Shown here: positions 9,407 through 18,848 of the stretch, piece by piece
Numbering within the stretch: the first letter of the stretch is position 1
How the letters are laid out: every line of letters begins with the position of its first letter
Assembly: GCA_025362035.1 (NCBI GenBank)
Contig: JANYIN010000163.1
Coordinates: forward strand, 62,001-126,000
Source of the DNA: Gemmatimonadaceae bacterium
GTDB lineage: Bacteria; Gemmatimonadota; Gemmatimonadetes; Gemmatimonadales; Gemmatimonadaceae
Reading direction: 5' to 3'
DNA: 64,000 nt
Notes under the pieces: generated by a model
The model's input: only the letters and a program-made list of their open reading frames with translations
What the model was told of the DNA's origin: nothing
The model's database searches: none
Position numbers and translations under genes: made by a program

Positions 9407-10333
9407 GTGATCTCGTTCTCGCACGTCGACAAACACTATCGCGGCTGGGCACAGAGCGAAGTGCGTGCCCTCACGGACCTCTCGCTGGAGGTGCGCACAG
9501 GAGAGGTCTTCGGGCTCGCCGGCCCCAACGGTGCAGGCAAGAGCACCCTGATCTCGCTGCTGCTCGGGTTTCTCGGCGCGACTCGCGGTACTGTCCTTAT
9601 CGACGGTTTGGAGCCCCGGGTCTATATCGAGGCGAACGGCGTCGGGTATCTATCCGAGCTGGTCAACATCCCCCCTGCGTGGCGCGTGTGCGATGCGCTC
9701 GAACGGTATGCGCTGCTCGCGGGCGTTCCGCAGGCGGACCTCTCCGGCCGCGTCTCGAGCGTCGTGGAGCAGCTGGGCCTGGAGGAGCACAGGCGAAAGC
9801 GCGTGCGACAGCTCTCAAAGGGCAACTTGCAGCGGCTCGGACTCGCGCAAGCGCTTCTGTGCGAGGAGCGGGTAATCGTCCTCGACGAGCCGACTCACGG
9901 TCTCGATCCGCTGTGGACACAGCGATTCCGTGACATCGTGGATGGGCTGCGAGCACCGAAGCGCACCATTCTCATCGCGTCGCACAATCTCGACGAGCTG
10001 GCGCGCGTGGCCGATCGCGTGGCCATCCTGGATCACGGTCGTCTGCAACGCATCGTCGATGTGCGGGCCACCCGGAACGATGTCGTCAGGGGCGCGCCCT
10101 ATCGTCTCGTCGTGCAGCTCGGCGACGATCACGTGAAGGAGCAGTTTCCGGGCGCGAGGGCCCTGGGCGGCGGCGAGCATGAATTGCATGGCGAATCGCT
10201 GGAGTCGATCAACGCGGGCGTTGCTCGGCTCATCGAACGCGGGGTGCTCGTGAAGGCCCTGTTCCCCGTGCATTCGGCGCTCGAACAGCAGTTCCGTGAG
10301 GCCGTGGGCGCTGGGGCGGAGAACGGGGCATGA
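9407..10333 (+). CDS. ABC transporter ATP-binding protein
   Basis: Walker A GPNGAGKST, signature LSKGNLQRLGLAQALL, Walker B VIVLDEPTHGLDP; GTG start. Confidence 0.9.
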   Translation: MISFSHVDKHYRGWAQSEVRALTDLSLEVRTGEVFGLAGPNGAGKSTLISLLLGFLGATRGTVLIDGLEPRVYIEANGVGYLSELVNIPPAWRVCDALERYALLAGVPQADLSGRVSSVVEQLGLEEHRRKRVRQLSKGNLQRLGLAQALLCEERVIVLDEPTHGLDPLWTQRFRDIVDGLRAPKRTILIASHNLDELARVADRVAILDHGRLQRIVDVRATRNDVVRGAPYRLVVQLGDDHVKEQFPGARALGGGEHELHGESLESINAGVARLIERGVLVKALFPVHSALEQQFREAVGAGAENGA

Positions 10334-11154
10334 GCATTCCCGTCCACGAAGCCCTGCCGGCGCGTCGCCATCGCGGCCTCGTGGGGCTGTACGGGCTCTG
10401 GCAGTTCCGCGACTATCTCATGGAGCGGGGTGCCGCGACGCTAATCGTTCTCGGACTGTTCAGCTACCTCTCGGTCGGAGAGAAGCTGTCCGAGCTTCAC
10501 TATCGGGCCGAGCACGCCACGGCAGCACAGATCGCTCAGGCCGGCGGAGCGGAGGCTTGGCATACCGCGCAACTGCAGGCGCTCACGTCGAATTTCCTCG
10601 CGAGTTTTCTTGGCGTCGTCGTCTTTGTCGGCGCCGTGTTCGCGACGCAGGGAATCGTGGCGAACGATCGCAAAACGGGATTTTATCGTTTCCTCTTCGC
10701 GAAGCCTGTATCACCGACGCGATACTACGGGCAGGCTTTCGTCATTCACTGGGCCGCCTTCACGGCGCTCGTTTCGGCGATGGCCCTCGTGTATGGAGCG
10801 TTAGTGCAGCCGATTCTGAGCGTGCCGCTCCTGATGGCGGTCGCGGTGATGTTCCTCATGTATGCGGGCATCGAGTTCCTGGCGTCGTCAATGGCGCGCT
10901 GGGACTGGCTGTCGATGGTCGCGGTCGCCGTTACCGCCACATACCTGTGGGGTCGTTTCGGCACGTCGCCCTCGCCCGTCGCACGGCTCGTCTACCTGCT
11001 TCCCCCACTGCATCGGACGGCCGAGGTGTACTCTGCGGTGGCGCAAGGAGACGCATTGCCGTGGCACCTCCTCGCGTGGTTTGGCGGGTACGGACTGGTG
11101 TGCGTCGTGGCCGCGCTGTTCGTGCTCCGGTACAGACGGTTGGCCATCATCTGA
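10330..11154 (+). CDS. ABC transporter permease
   Basis: 274 aa with ~6 TM; 4-nt overlap with ATPase gene. Confidence 0.85.
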   Translation: MSIPVHEALPARRHRGLVGLYGLWQFRDYLMERGAATLIVLGLFSYLSVGEKLSELHYRAEHATAAQIAQAGGAEAWHTAQLQALTSNFLASFLGVVVFVGAVFATQGIVANDRKTGFYRFLFAKPVSPTRYYGQAFVIHWAAFTALVSAMALVYGALVQPILSVPLLMAVAVMFLMYAGIEFLASSMARWDWLSMVAVAVTATYLWGRFGTSPSPVARLVYLLPPLHRTAEVYSAVAQGDALPWHLLAWFGGYGLVCVVAALFVLRYRRLAII

Positions 11155-11247
11155 TCGGGGCGACGGCGAGCCACGCGCTCGGTATCGTCCCTGCACCCGC
11201 GATCTCGACACCACGCACCTGCTTTCTCCACGCTCGGTACTCCGAAC

Positions 11248-13878
11248 ATGACGCCTTCTGATCTCGCGATCGCGCTCGACCCCGCCACCGTTCTGCGCAC
11301 CGTCCTGCCGAACGGTCTCACGGTACTGGTGCGACACGATTCCTCCGCGCCCGTGGTCGCCATCGTGACGTACGTCAAAGCCGGCTACTTCGACGAGACG
11401 GATGACGTGGTGGGCATTGCGCATGTGCTGGAGCATATGTTCTTCAAGGGCACGCCGAGCCGTGCGGTCGGGGCCATTGCGCGCGACACGAAGTCGGTTG
11501 GCGGCTACCTGAACGCGGCCACGATCTACGATCACACGGTCTACTACACGGTTCTCCCATCGGCCGGCTTGGCGACTGGGCTCGACGTGCAGTTCGACGC
11601 GTATGCGCATTCCGTCATCGACGCCGGCGAACTTTCGCGCGAGCTGGAAGTCATCATCCAGGAAGCCAAACGCAAGGCGGATAATCCCGCCGCCGTGGCC
11701 ACCGAGACCCTGTACGAGGTGTTGCACGATCGCCATCGCATCAGGCGCTGGCGCATCGGCCGCGAGCCGGATCTGCGTGCGCTCACGCGCGAGGCGCTGC
11801 ACCGGTTCTATCGCAATTTCTACCAGCCCGGCAACACCATCCTCACCATCGTCGGCCACGTGGACAGCGACACCGTGATGCGTGAGGTGTCTGAGCGGTA
11901 CGGAGCGCTGACGGCGGGAACGCCGGTGCACGCGCCAGGTCCGCCGGAAGAAGGAGCTCCTGGATTCCGCTATCGCGAGTGGACGGGCGACATCGGGCAG
12001 TCGCAGGTCGCATTCGGATGGCGGACTCCAGCCACGCTGCACCCTGACACGCCGGGGCTGGAGCTACTGGCGATGGTCCTTGGTGGCGGCCGCGCCTCCC
12101 GGCTGTATCGCGCGGTACGTGAGCAGAAGCTGGCGACGTCGGTATCGGTATACGACTACACACCCACCAGCCTTGGCGTGTTCGTGGTGCACGCCGAGAC
12201 GCCCCCCCATCGATCGCTCGAGGCGGCGCGCACTATCTGGGCGCAGCTTCGGGCCCTGCTGGCGGAAGGAGTGAGCGAAGCGGAAGTGGTACGCGCCAAG
12301 CGGCTGTACGAGACCCGGTGGGTACGGCGGTTGGAGGACATGGAAGGCCAGGCCAACTATCTCGCCGAGTGGGAGGCGCTGGGCGACTGGCGGCGTGGGG
12401 AGCAGTATCTCGCGCAGGCCCTCGCGACTACGAGCGACGAATTGACGAGCCTCGCGCGTCAGTATCTCCATCCGGATCACGCGGGGATCGTACTGTATCG
12501 CCCGAACGATTCGGTTCGGATCGCGTCTGACGCGAAGGAAATGCATGCCCTGCTCGACGCTGCGCCGCCGGCGGTCGTGGCGCCGACGCCGTTGCCGGCG
12601 GCGCCGTCGCCTGCACTGCGCACGCGCTTGCGAATCGAGAGGGAGGAGGCCGGCGTGCGCGTCTATCGCACAGAGTCGGGAACACCCTTGTTGGTGCGAC
12701 GCAGGGCCGGCGCGTTGCTGCACGCCGGCGTGTATGCGCTGGGCGGAGCGCGCGAGGAGCCGGCGAACCTGGCGGGTCTCACGTTGATGCTCGTACGCAC
12801 GTCGGTGAAGGGCACCACCAGCCGGTCCGCGGACCAGATCTCGGAGGAGGGCGAGCTGCTCGGCGGCAGTGTAAGCGGCGGCACCGGCGCCGAGAGCTTC
12901 GGGTGGACGGTCAGCGTACCAATGCGCTATGCGGCCGAGGCGATCGCGCTGCTGGCGGATGTGGCGCAAAGTCCAACCATTCCCGACGACGCGCTGGAGA
13001 CGGAGCGAAGTCTTGCCCTGAGCAACCTCGTGGCGCTTCGTGACGACATGTACTGGTATCCTGTGCGCCTTGCCACTGAAGCAGCGTGGGCCGGTCACCC
13101 GTATGGCATTCCCGCCAGCGGCGACGAGCAGACGCTGCCCGGTATCGACGCGGAGCGCGTGCGCGAATGGCACCGTACACACTTCCTCGGCGCGCCGTCT
13201 GTTCTCGCGGTTGTCGGCGACGCCGAACCGGACGAGCTTGCGGCCATGATGGCATCGAGATTTCACGCGGTGGTGGGGGGCGATCTCGCGCCGCTCGATC
13301 CGCCGGCCTGGCCAAGTGAACTGGTGCAGCGGGTCGAACAGCGCGCAAAGACGCAAACGGCGTTGGCGATGTTCTTTCAGGGACCCGCCCGCACCGATCC
13401 CTCGCGATTCGCAGCGTCCATGATCGCCGGCGTCGCGAGCGGTCTGGGCGGGCGGTTCTTCGACGAACTACGCGACAGACAGTCGCTCGGCTACACCGTG
13501 CACGCGTTTGCGAGCGAAAGAGCCATGGCTGGAATGTTCGGCGCATACATCGCCACGGGCCCCGACCAGGAAGACATCGCGCGCCGCGGTCTGCTGCGCG
13601 AATTCGCGAAGCTGTGCGAATCGCCGGTCACCGCACAAGAACTCGAGCAGGCAAAGACGTACGCCATCGGAACTCACGCGATCCGTCAACAGAGTGGCGG
13701 CTCCGTGCTGGCCGACATGGTGGACGCCTACCTGTTCGGTTCACTCCGCGACCTCGCCGAATTCGACCAGCGCGTGCGAGGCGTGACCGCCCAGGAAATG
13801 CGGCTGCTCGCCCAAACGTATTTCCGGCCTGATCGTCGAGTGGAAGGCATCGTGCGCGGGGTGGCCAAGGCGGTCTGA
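11248..13878 (+). CDS. M16 family zinc metallopeptidase (fused two-half form)
   Basis: HVLEHMFFKG (HxxEH) motif; 876 aa two-repeat architecture. Confidence 0.95.
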   Translation: MTPSDLAIALDPATVLRTVLPNGLTVLVRHDSSAPVVAIVTYVKAGYFDETDDVVGIAHVLEHMFFKGTPSRAVGAIARDTKSVGGYLNAATIYDHTVYYTVLPSAGLATGLDVQFDAYAHSVIDAGELSRELEVIIQEAKRKADNPAAVATETLYEVLHDRHRIRRWRIGREPDLRALTREALHRFYRNFYQPGNTILTIVGHVDSDTVMREVSERYGALTAGTPVHAPGPPEEGAPGFRYREWTGDIGQSQVAFGWRTPATLHPDTPGLELLAMVLGGGRASRLYRAVREQKLATSVSVYDYTPTSLGVFVVHAETPPHRSLEAARTIWAQLRALLAEGVSEAEVVRAKRLYETRWVRRLEDMEGQANYLAEWEALGDWRRGEQYLAQALATTSDELTSLARQYLHPDHAGIVLYRPNDSVRIASDAKEMHALLDAAPPAVVAPTPLPAAPSPALRTRLRIEREEAGVRVYRTESGTPLLVRRRAGALLHAGVYALGGAREEPANLAGLTLMLVRTSVKGTTSRSADQISEEGELLGGSVSGGTGAESFGWTVSVPMRYAAEAIALLADVAQSPTIPDDALETERSLALSNLVALRDDMYWYPVRLATEAAWAGHPYGIPASGDEQTLPGIDAERVREWHRTHFLGAPSVLAVVGDAEPDELAAMMASRFHAVVGGDLAPLDPPAWPSELVQRVEQRAKTQTALAMFFQGPARTDPSRFAASMIAGVASGLGGRFFDELRDRQSLGYTVHAFASERAMAGMFGAYIATGPDQEDIARRGLLREFAKLCESPVTAQELEQAKTYAIGTHAIRQQSGGSVLADMVDAYLFGSLRDLAEFDQRVRGVTAQEMRLLAQTYFRPDRRVEGIVRGVAKAV

Positions 13879-14037
13879 CGAATCGTTTTGGATGCGGTAC
13901 GCGGTGCGCGCTCCTCGCGCGCGCCTGCTGCACCGATCGCCCCTTTGGTTGCAGCGGATATGGAATCGGATGTCGTCGGTGCTACTCTGTGCCAAGCAAC
14001 TCCGACGGCGTGTCGCGTCCACTCAAGCCCGCTTCTC

Positions 14038-14658
14038 ATGACGGTGTTCGATCTGCTGTTCTTGGCGTGCTGTGTTGGATCTGTGGGGACGCTCGCGCGC
14101 GTGGGGTACCAGCTCGTCCGCGGTCGTTCGGGAGTTGCCCTCCGGTTGATCGTCCGTTGGACAATCCTCGCGACTTGTTACGTCGGGTTGGTCGTCCTGG
14201 TTTCGCTCGCGCAACCGCAACGCACCGTTCCCGTCGGATCGGAACAGTGCTGGGATGATTGGTGCATTACGGTGGACTCGATCGCGCGCTCCGATTCGAT
14301 CGGCCACGAGCGCGCTATGGGGACCTGGGTGGTGGTGACGGCACGCGTGAGCAGCCACATGCGCGTTCGGCGGCAGAGCGAGCCGGATGCGTATGCGTAT
14401 CTGCTCGACGCCGCCGGTAATCGCGTCGAACAATCGGAACGAGGTCAAGCCGCGCTGCAGCGAGCAGGTCTCGCCGGACCACTGCTGGGGGCATTCGTGG
14501 AGCCGGACGGCGCGTTCGTGAGCAGGCTGGCCTTCGATGTTCCGCGTACCGCGCAAGGACTCGGCTTCGTGAAGGAGCGCCGCGCGCGGTTTCCCGGTAT
14601 TGTCATCATCGGTGACAATACGAGCTTGCTGCACATGCGAACCATCGTGCCCCTGTGA
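14038..14658 (+). CDS. Hypothetical membrane protein
   Basis: ATG at 14038, two N-terminal TM helices then a soluble domain. Confidence 0.6.
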   Translation: MTVFDLLFLACCVGSVGTLARVGYQLVRGRSGVALRLIVRWTILATCYVGLVVLVSLAQPQRTVPVGSEQCWDDWCITVDSIARSDSIGHERAMGTWVVVTARVSSHMRVRRQSEPDAYAYLLDAAGNRVEQSERGQAALQRAGLAGPLLGAFVEPDGAFVSRLAFDVPRTAQGLGFVKERRARFPGIVIIGDNTSLLHMRTIVPL

Positions 14659-14663
14659 ATCCG

Positions 14664-14774
14664 CGCGATCCGCCAACAGAGCGGCGGTTCCGTGCTGGCA
14701 GACATGGTCGACGCCTACGTGTTCGGTTCATGCAGCGACCTCGCCGAGTCGAGCAGCGCGTGCGCGTCGTGACG
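14664..14774 (+). pseudogene. Decayed duplicate fragment of M16 peptidase 3' region
   Basis: About 87% nucleotide identity by eye to 13677-13787 inside the intact M16 gene, with a 1-nt deletion that breaks the frame. Confidence 0.85.
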
Positions 14775-14850
14775 TACGCCCTCGCGCCGGTTGACAGCCG
14801 GATCGCCCGACGGCAACGTAACGCCAGTCTTTCCTGTTCGCGGAGCTCAC

Positions 14851-15393
14851 ATGCGCGCCTTGTTCGCCCTGTGTCTGGCGGTGCTCTCGTCCTGCGCGTC
14901 GTCCGGTAGTCCAGAACCAGGACGCCCCATCGCCCAAACCGTGCGCCTGAATGGCGGGAGCGCGGGGAGCCTCACGATCAATCCGTCATCATCGGGGAGT
15001 GCCGCGCCGCTTCCATACTCCGCACAGCAGGTCTGGCGGGTGCTCCCGCAGGTCTTCGACTCGCTCGGGATTCCAATTGGTGTGCTGGACCCGGAGTTGT
15101 ACCAGGTAGGGAATGCGGGATACAAGCTGCGCCGGCAGTTGGGAGGCGTTGCCCTCAGCCGCTATTTCAATTGTGGCGAAACGCAGATCGGCCCGAACGC
15201 GGACAGCTACGACGTCTACCTCCGGGCCATGGCGCAAGTGAACGCGAATCCCGATGGCACCGCGACGATCGCAACGACGATGGATGCCGCCGCCCGCCCG
15301 ATGTCATTCGCACAGGACTACACGCGTTGCTCGAGCACAGGCGAACTCGAGGCGCGTATCATCGAAGCGACCAGGCGCCGGCTGAGCCAGTAG
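14851..15393 (+). CDS. Hypothetical lipoprotein
   Basis: MRALFALCLAVLSSCASS lipobox; 180 aa. Confidence 0.7.
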   Translation: MRALFALCLAVLSSCASSGSPEPGRPIAQTVRLNGGSAGSLTINPSSSGSAAPLPYSAQQVWRVLPQVFDSLGIPIGVLDPELYQVGNAGYKLRRQLGGVALSRYFNCGETQIGPNADSYDVYLRAMAQVNANPDGTATIATTMDAAARPMSFAQDYTRCSSTGELEARIIEATRRRLSQ

Positions 15394-15404
15394 GCGGCTG
15401 GTGT

Positions 15405-16982
15405 TTACCCCCCGACGCGCTGCGGTGACTTCAGCGCGGGCAGCGTGGAGTCGGGAGCGGCCGTTTCGCGCAGTCCCTTGAGCGCGCGCATGATGGCGAA
15501 CGCGACGCGACGCAAGCGGCCGTTCGCGGCACGCACGCCACGGATGGTGCCGTAGTCGCCCGCTTCCGACACGATGAGCCCCTTGATGGAGGGTCGGCTG
15601 GTGGCCCAGGCCAGCGCATCCCATACCGCCCGCTCCTGGCTGGCTTCACCGTGCGCTTCAGGAAAGCCGCCGGAGGCAAAGATCCAGTGGTCCTTCATCG
15701 AGCCGGACTCGCGCATCCATCCGTCGGCGGCATGCCGCGCGGCGTCCAGGGTGATAGTGCCCGACGCCGAGGGATACAGCGAAAAGCCCGGGACGTCTAT
15801 CGGTGAGCCCGCTGCCGCAGCCCAGGCGTACAGCGTACTGTCACGGCGGTCGTAGGCCGATGCGGTCACGCCAATGCGCACCTTGCGATCCGCGCGTTTG
15901 GCTTCGGCGGCGGCATGCGTGAGGTACGCCTCCCAGAACTGCGGCGGATGTGATCCTGCGGCGCGGGTGCCTGACTCGTACGGATCCTCCGCCGGCAGCA
16001 GAATGTCCGGGTGCAATCGCCGCACGATGGGTGCGATGCTTCGCAGCCTTTGGATCTCGCTGAACCTGCGCCCCACGAATGGCAGCATGCTCGACTCATA
16101 GCCCATCGTCACGATCAACTGCGTGCTGTCGCTGCGCAGGAGCTCGAGGGTGTGCGCAATCGAATCCAGCGCCGATCGATCCATCAACTCGGGAATGAGC
16201 GTTACGCTCACGACCGTCACGCCAAGGCTGTCGGTCAACGCCAGGTCGTTCTTGATCGCCACGGGCGGGGGGCCGCCGTCGAGATCGGGAAAGATCTTCA
16301 GTCCGACGTCGAAGTCGCTGGCGGGGCGCTCCTGGAGACGTTCGGTATTCGTGTCATGGCCGTTGTACGAGGCGACCGCCTTGTCCGCGGTGGTGAGTTG
16401 CGAGAGGATGAACACGACCCACACCAACGCCACGATACCCAGAAACAGACGAAAGCTCGCCGCTGACCGATGCAGCGCGGGGAACGCGGGCGCGGTCATC
16501 GGCACGAAGAGGAAGAGCGGAGATCCGATGATCGTCGGCGATTGAGCGGCCAGCGCGAAGGCGGCACTCGTGGCGGCGAGAAAGATGAGCGCACCGTCCG
16601 GCAACATCGCGCCGCGAGACGCAGCATAGCGCAGGATCGCGTCAACGGCGATGACGAGATCGTAGAGTGAGATGAAGAAGCCAAGAAACGGATTCACCAG
16701 GCGGCGGTGCGCCGCATACAACGCCTGCAGCGCGAAGAGCCCCAGGGTCAACGGCCACAGCCAGTCGATCGCCGACACGGAACGTCCCGTGATCGCGTTC
16801 GACAGGGCAAGGTGAATCACCAATGCCGGAAGCAGGAGGAACCCAGCGAGCGCGCTGATGAACACGAACGGACGCGGCAGCGTCGCGCCCTGGACCTGGG
16901 AGATCCGTCCCGTCAGGACGACGTCCCAGATGACGATTACTGCGAAGAGCAGCAGGTGCAGGACCGGTAGCAGAGCAGTCAT
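15405..16982 (-). CDS. Polytopic membrane protein with C-terminal glycosidase-like (TIM barrel-like) domain
   Basis: N-terminal ~7 hydrophobic segments; C-terminal ~250 aa with DILLPAEDPYESG...GVTASAYDRRD...IDVPGFSLYPS...IKGLIVSEAGDYG. Confidence 0.7.
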   Translation of the reverse strand: MTALLPVLHLLLFAVIVIWDVVLTGRISQVQGATLPRPFVFISALAGFLLLPALVIHLALSNAITGRSVSAIDWLWPLTLGLFALQALYAAHRRLVNPFLGFFISLYDLVIAVDAILRYAASRGAMLPDGALIFLAATSAAFALAAQSPTIIGSPLFLFVPMTAPAFPALHRSAASFRLFLGIVALVWVVFILSQLTTADKAVASYNGHDTNTERLQERPASDFDVGLKIFPDLDGGPPPVAIKNDLALTDSLGVTVVSVTLIPELMDRSALDSIAHTLELLRSDSTQLIVTMGYESSMLPFVGRRFSEIQRLRSIAPIVRRLHPDILLPAEDPYESGTRAAGSHPPQFWEAYLTHAAAEAKRADRKVRIGVTASAYDRRDSTLYAWAAAAGSPIDVPGFSLYPSASGTITLDAARHAADGWMRESGSMKDHWIFASGGFPEAHGEASQERAVWDALAWATSRPSIKGLIVSEAGDYGTIRGVRAANGRLRRVAFAIMRALKGLRETAAPDSTLPALKSPQRVGG

Positions 16983-16983
16983 T

Positions 16984-17331
16984 TCAACCGCGCTTTCGCG
17001 TTTCGCTGGCCACTTCCGTTGGCGCCAGGCGACGCACGAACACGTCCAGTGCTTTCACCGCGCCCGCGTTCTCGCGCGCGATCACGTCCACGAGCGCGAG
17101 CCTGCGCTCCGGAAACGAATGGATGCTCAGATGGCAGGGGTCCACGGGCAACAGCGCCGAGATGCCGCCTGACGGCGAGTGGCGCACAATCGGCGCGCCC
17201 ACCGCCTGCAGCCCACCGGCCCCCGCGGCGGCGATGAGCAGTCCCGCCAGCATCGCGGTATCGCGCAATGCGCCCGTGCCCACGCCCGAGAGCTCGGCGC
17301 TGACGTGAAAGAGGCTTTCAGGATCCGTCAC
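16984..17331 (-). CDS. S-adenosylmethionine decarboxylase (SpeD)-family protein, divergent
   Basis: FHVSAELSGVG...LLIAAAGAGGLQAVGAPIVRHSPSGGISALLPVDPCHLSIHSFPERRLALVDV follows SpeD FSPxGVS...ESHxxIHTWPExxxAxVDV; GTG at 17331. Confidence 0.75.
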   Translation of the reverse strand: MTDPESLFHVSAELSGVGTGALRDTAMLAGLLIAAAGAGGLQAVGAPIVRHSPSGGISALLPVDPCHLSIHSFPERRLALVDVIARENAGAVKALDVFVRRLAPTEVASETRKRG

Positions 17332-17335
17332 GACG

Positions 17336-18757
17336 TTACGGCCGCGCGACGGCCGTGGCCGCAGCACGCGCCGGCTGCCCCGCCGCCCGAGCAAGGGAAC
17401 GATGACCGCTGTCGCCCACCGTGCGCACGGCGGCCCATCCGTCGTCGAGCTGGAAGGAAAGCCGATGCGAGGTGTCGGTGCCGACCGGAATGACGCGCTC
17501 CCAGGACGGCGAGGTCGTGCGACGAACCAGCACTTCGTAGCCCAGCGCGCCGGGCACTGGTGCCCAGCTCAGCGTCCATGATTGTCCACCGGACACAACA
17601 CTCTCACGCCTCGCCACCACCGAATCCGGTGACGGCGGAGCAGTGGCGAGGGCGACCAGCGTGGCGGCATTGAGCCGAGCAATCTGCGCGATGTACCCGA
17701 AATTCACGTGATCGAACGCGTCCGTGGAAAGGTGCTGGCGTTTGTAGTTCTCCAGTCGCTCCGTAAAGCGAAGTCCGGGCCAGCCCGCCGCGATATACGG
17801 ACTGTGATCCCCGCCGCGCCCAATCCGGTCCAATCGAAACACCGGAATGATCTCGAACGCCGGCAGATACACCGTGCCCAGCGCCCACACGTAACGGCCG
17901 AGTTCGCGACTGCCAGACGTGTCCGGGTCGGTGGCGTAGATGCGCACGCTCGTGGAGTCGACCACACCGTCCTCCGCCACGACGTTTCCAATGATATCGT
18001 CGGTCATACCGGCGATCACTTGCTTTCCATTCCTGGTCAGCCGCTGGGCCAAACGCGTGGCTCCGAGCAGTCCCTGTTCCTCTGCGGCGTGCAGCACGAA
18101 CACGATCGTCGCGTCCAGGCCCCTTGGATAGCGGTGTGAAATGACGCGCGCCAGCTCCACGACCGCGGATGTGCCGGATCCGTCGTCATCCGCGCCGGGA
18201 GCGAAACTCGTCGAATCGACTCCGCCGTTTGGCGTCACGCTGCACACGCACGAGTCGTAGTGGCCACCGAGGACGATGACCCGGTTGGTGTCGCGCCCCG
18301 GCAGAATAGCCAACACGTTCACGATGTTCGCGGGGAGATGCTGCGGATGGCGCTGGACCGCAACAATCGCGGCGTCATACTCGACACGGAGACAGCCGTC
18401 GCACTCACGACTCGTCTGCTGCAACTGCGCGAACAGCCAACGCCGCGCCGCACCAATGCCGCGCGTTGCGGAGAGCGTGTCGGAAAAGGTGTTTCGCGTC
18501 CCGAACGACACGAGCGCCGAATCCGTGGCGCGAATGCGCGCCGGCGAGACGTCGCCGAGCAGTGCGGCGATTGCCGGATCTCGCGCGAGTCCCATGCGCG
18601 GATCCCCAAGCCATCCCGAGGTGGCGGGGATGATTGCGACATTGCCGCCAGGCGACACACCAACGGTAGTGGTCGTCGTGGCGGAGCTGCACGCGGCCGT
18701 GGCCAGCGCAGCCACTCCGGCAAGTACTGTGAAGCAGAAGCGAAAAATCCGCATCAT
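17336..18757 (-). CDS. M28 family Zn peptidase lipoprotein with C-terminal FN3-like domain
   Basis: LATAACSS lipobox; GGHYDSC, APGADDDGSGT, HAAEEQGLLG metal-binding motifs; C-terminal WTLSWAPVPGALGYEVLVRR. Confidence 0.88.
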   Translation of the reverse strand: MMRIFRFCFTVLAGVAALATAACSSATTTTTVGVSPGGNVAIIPATSGWLGDPRMGLARDPAIAALLGDVSPARIRATDSALVSFGTRNTFSDTLSATRGIGAARRWLFAQLQQTSRECDGCLRVEYDAAIVAVQRHPQHLPANIVNVLAILPGRDTNRVIVLGGHYDSCVCSVTPNGGVDSTSFAPGADDDGSGTSAVVELARVISHRYPRGLDATIVFVLHAAEEQGLLGATRLAQRLTRNGKQVIAGMTDDIIGNVVAEDGVVDSTSVRIYATDPDTSGSRELGRYVWALGTVYLPAFEIIPVFRLDRIGRGGDHSPYIAAGWPGLRFTERLENYKRQHLSTDAFDHVNFGYIAQIARLNAATLVALATAPPSPDSVVARRESVVSGGQSWTLSWAPVPGALGYEVLVRRTTSPSWERVIPVGTDTSHRLSFQLDDGWAAVRTVGDSGHRSLARAAGQPARAAATAVARP

Positions 18758-18848
18758 GGAATGGGAGGCATTGGAGTTCCCGCGTAAGATGGCAGGAGCA
18801 CGCCCATTCCGCATCGCCGATCGCCGCGTGAACGGCGCGACGACGGAC

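Noticed and set aside
12064-13356. 430-aa minus-strand ORF opposite the M16 peptidase
   Set aside because: Low-complexity Arg/His-rich shadow frame; the HxxEH metallopeptidase on the plus strand is convincing.
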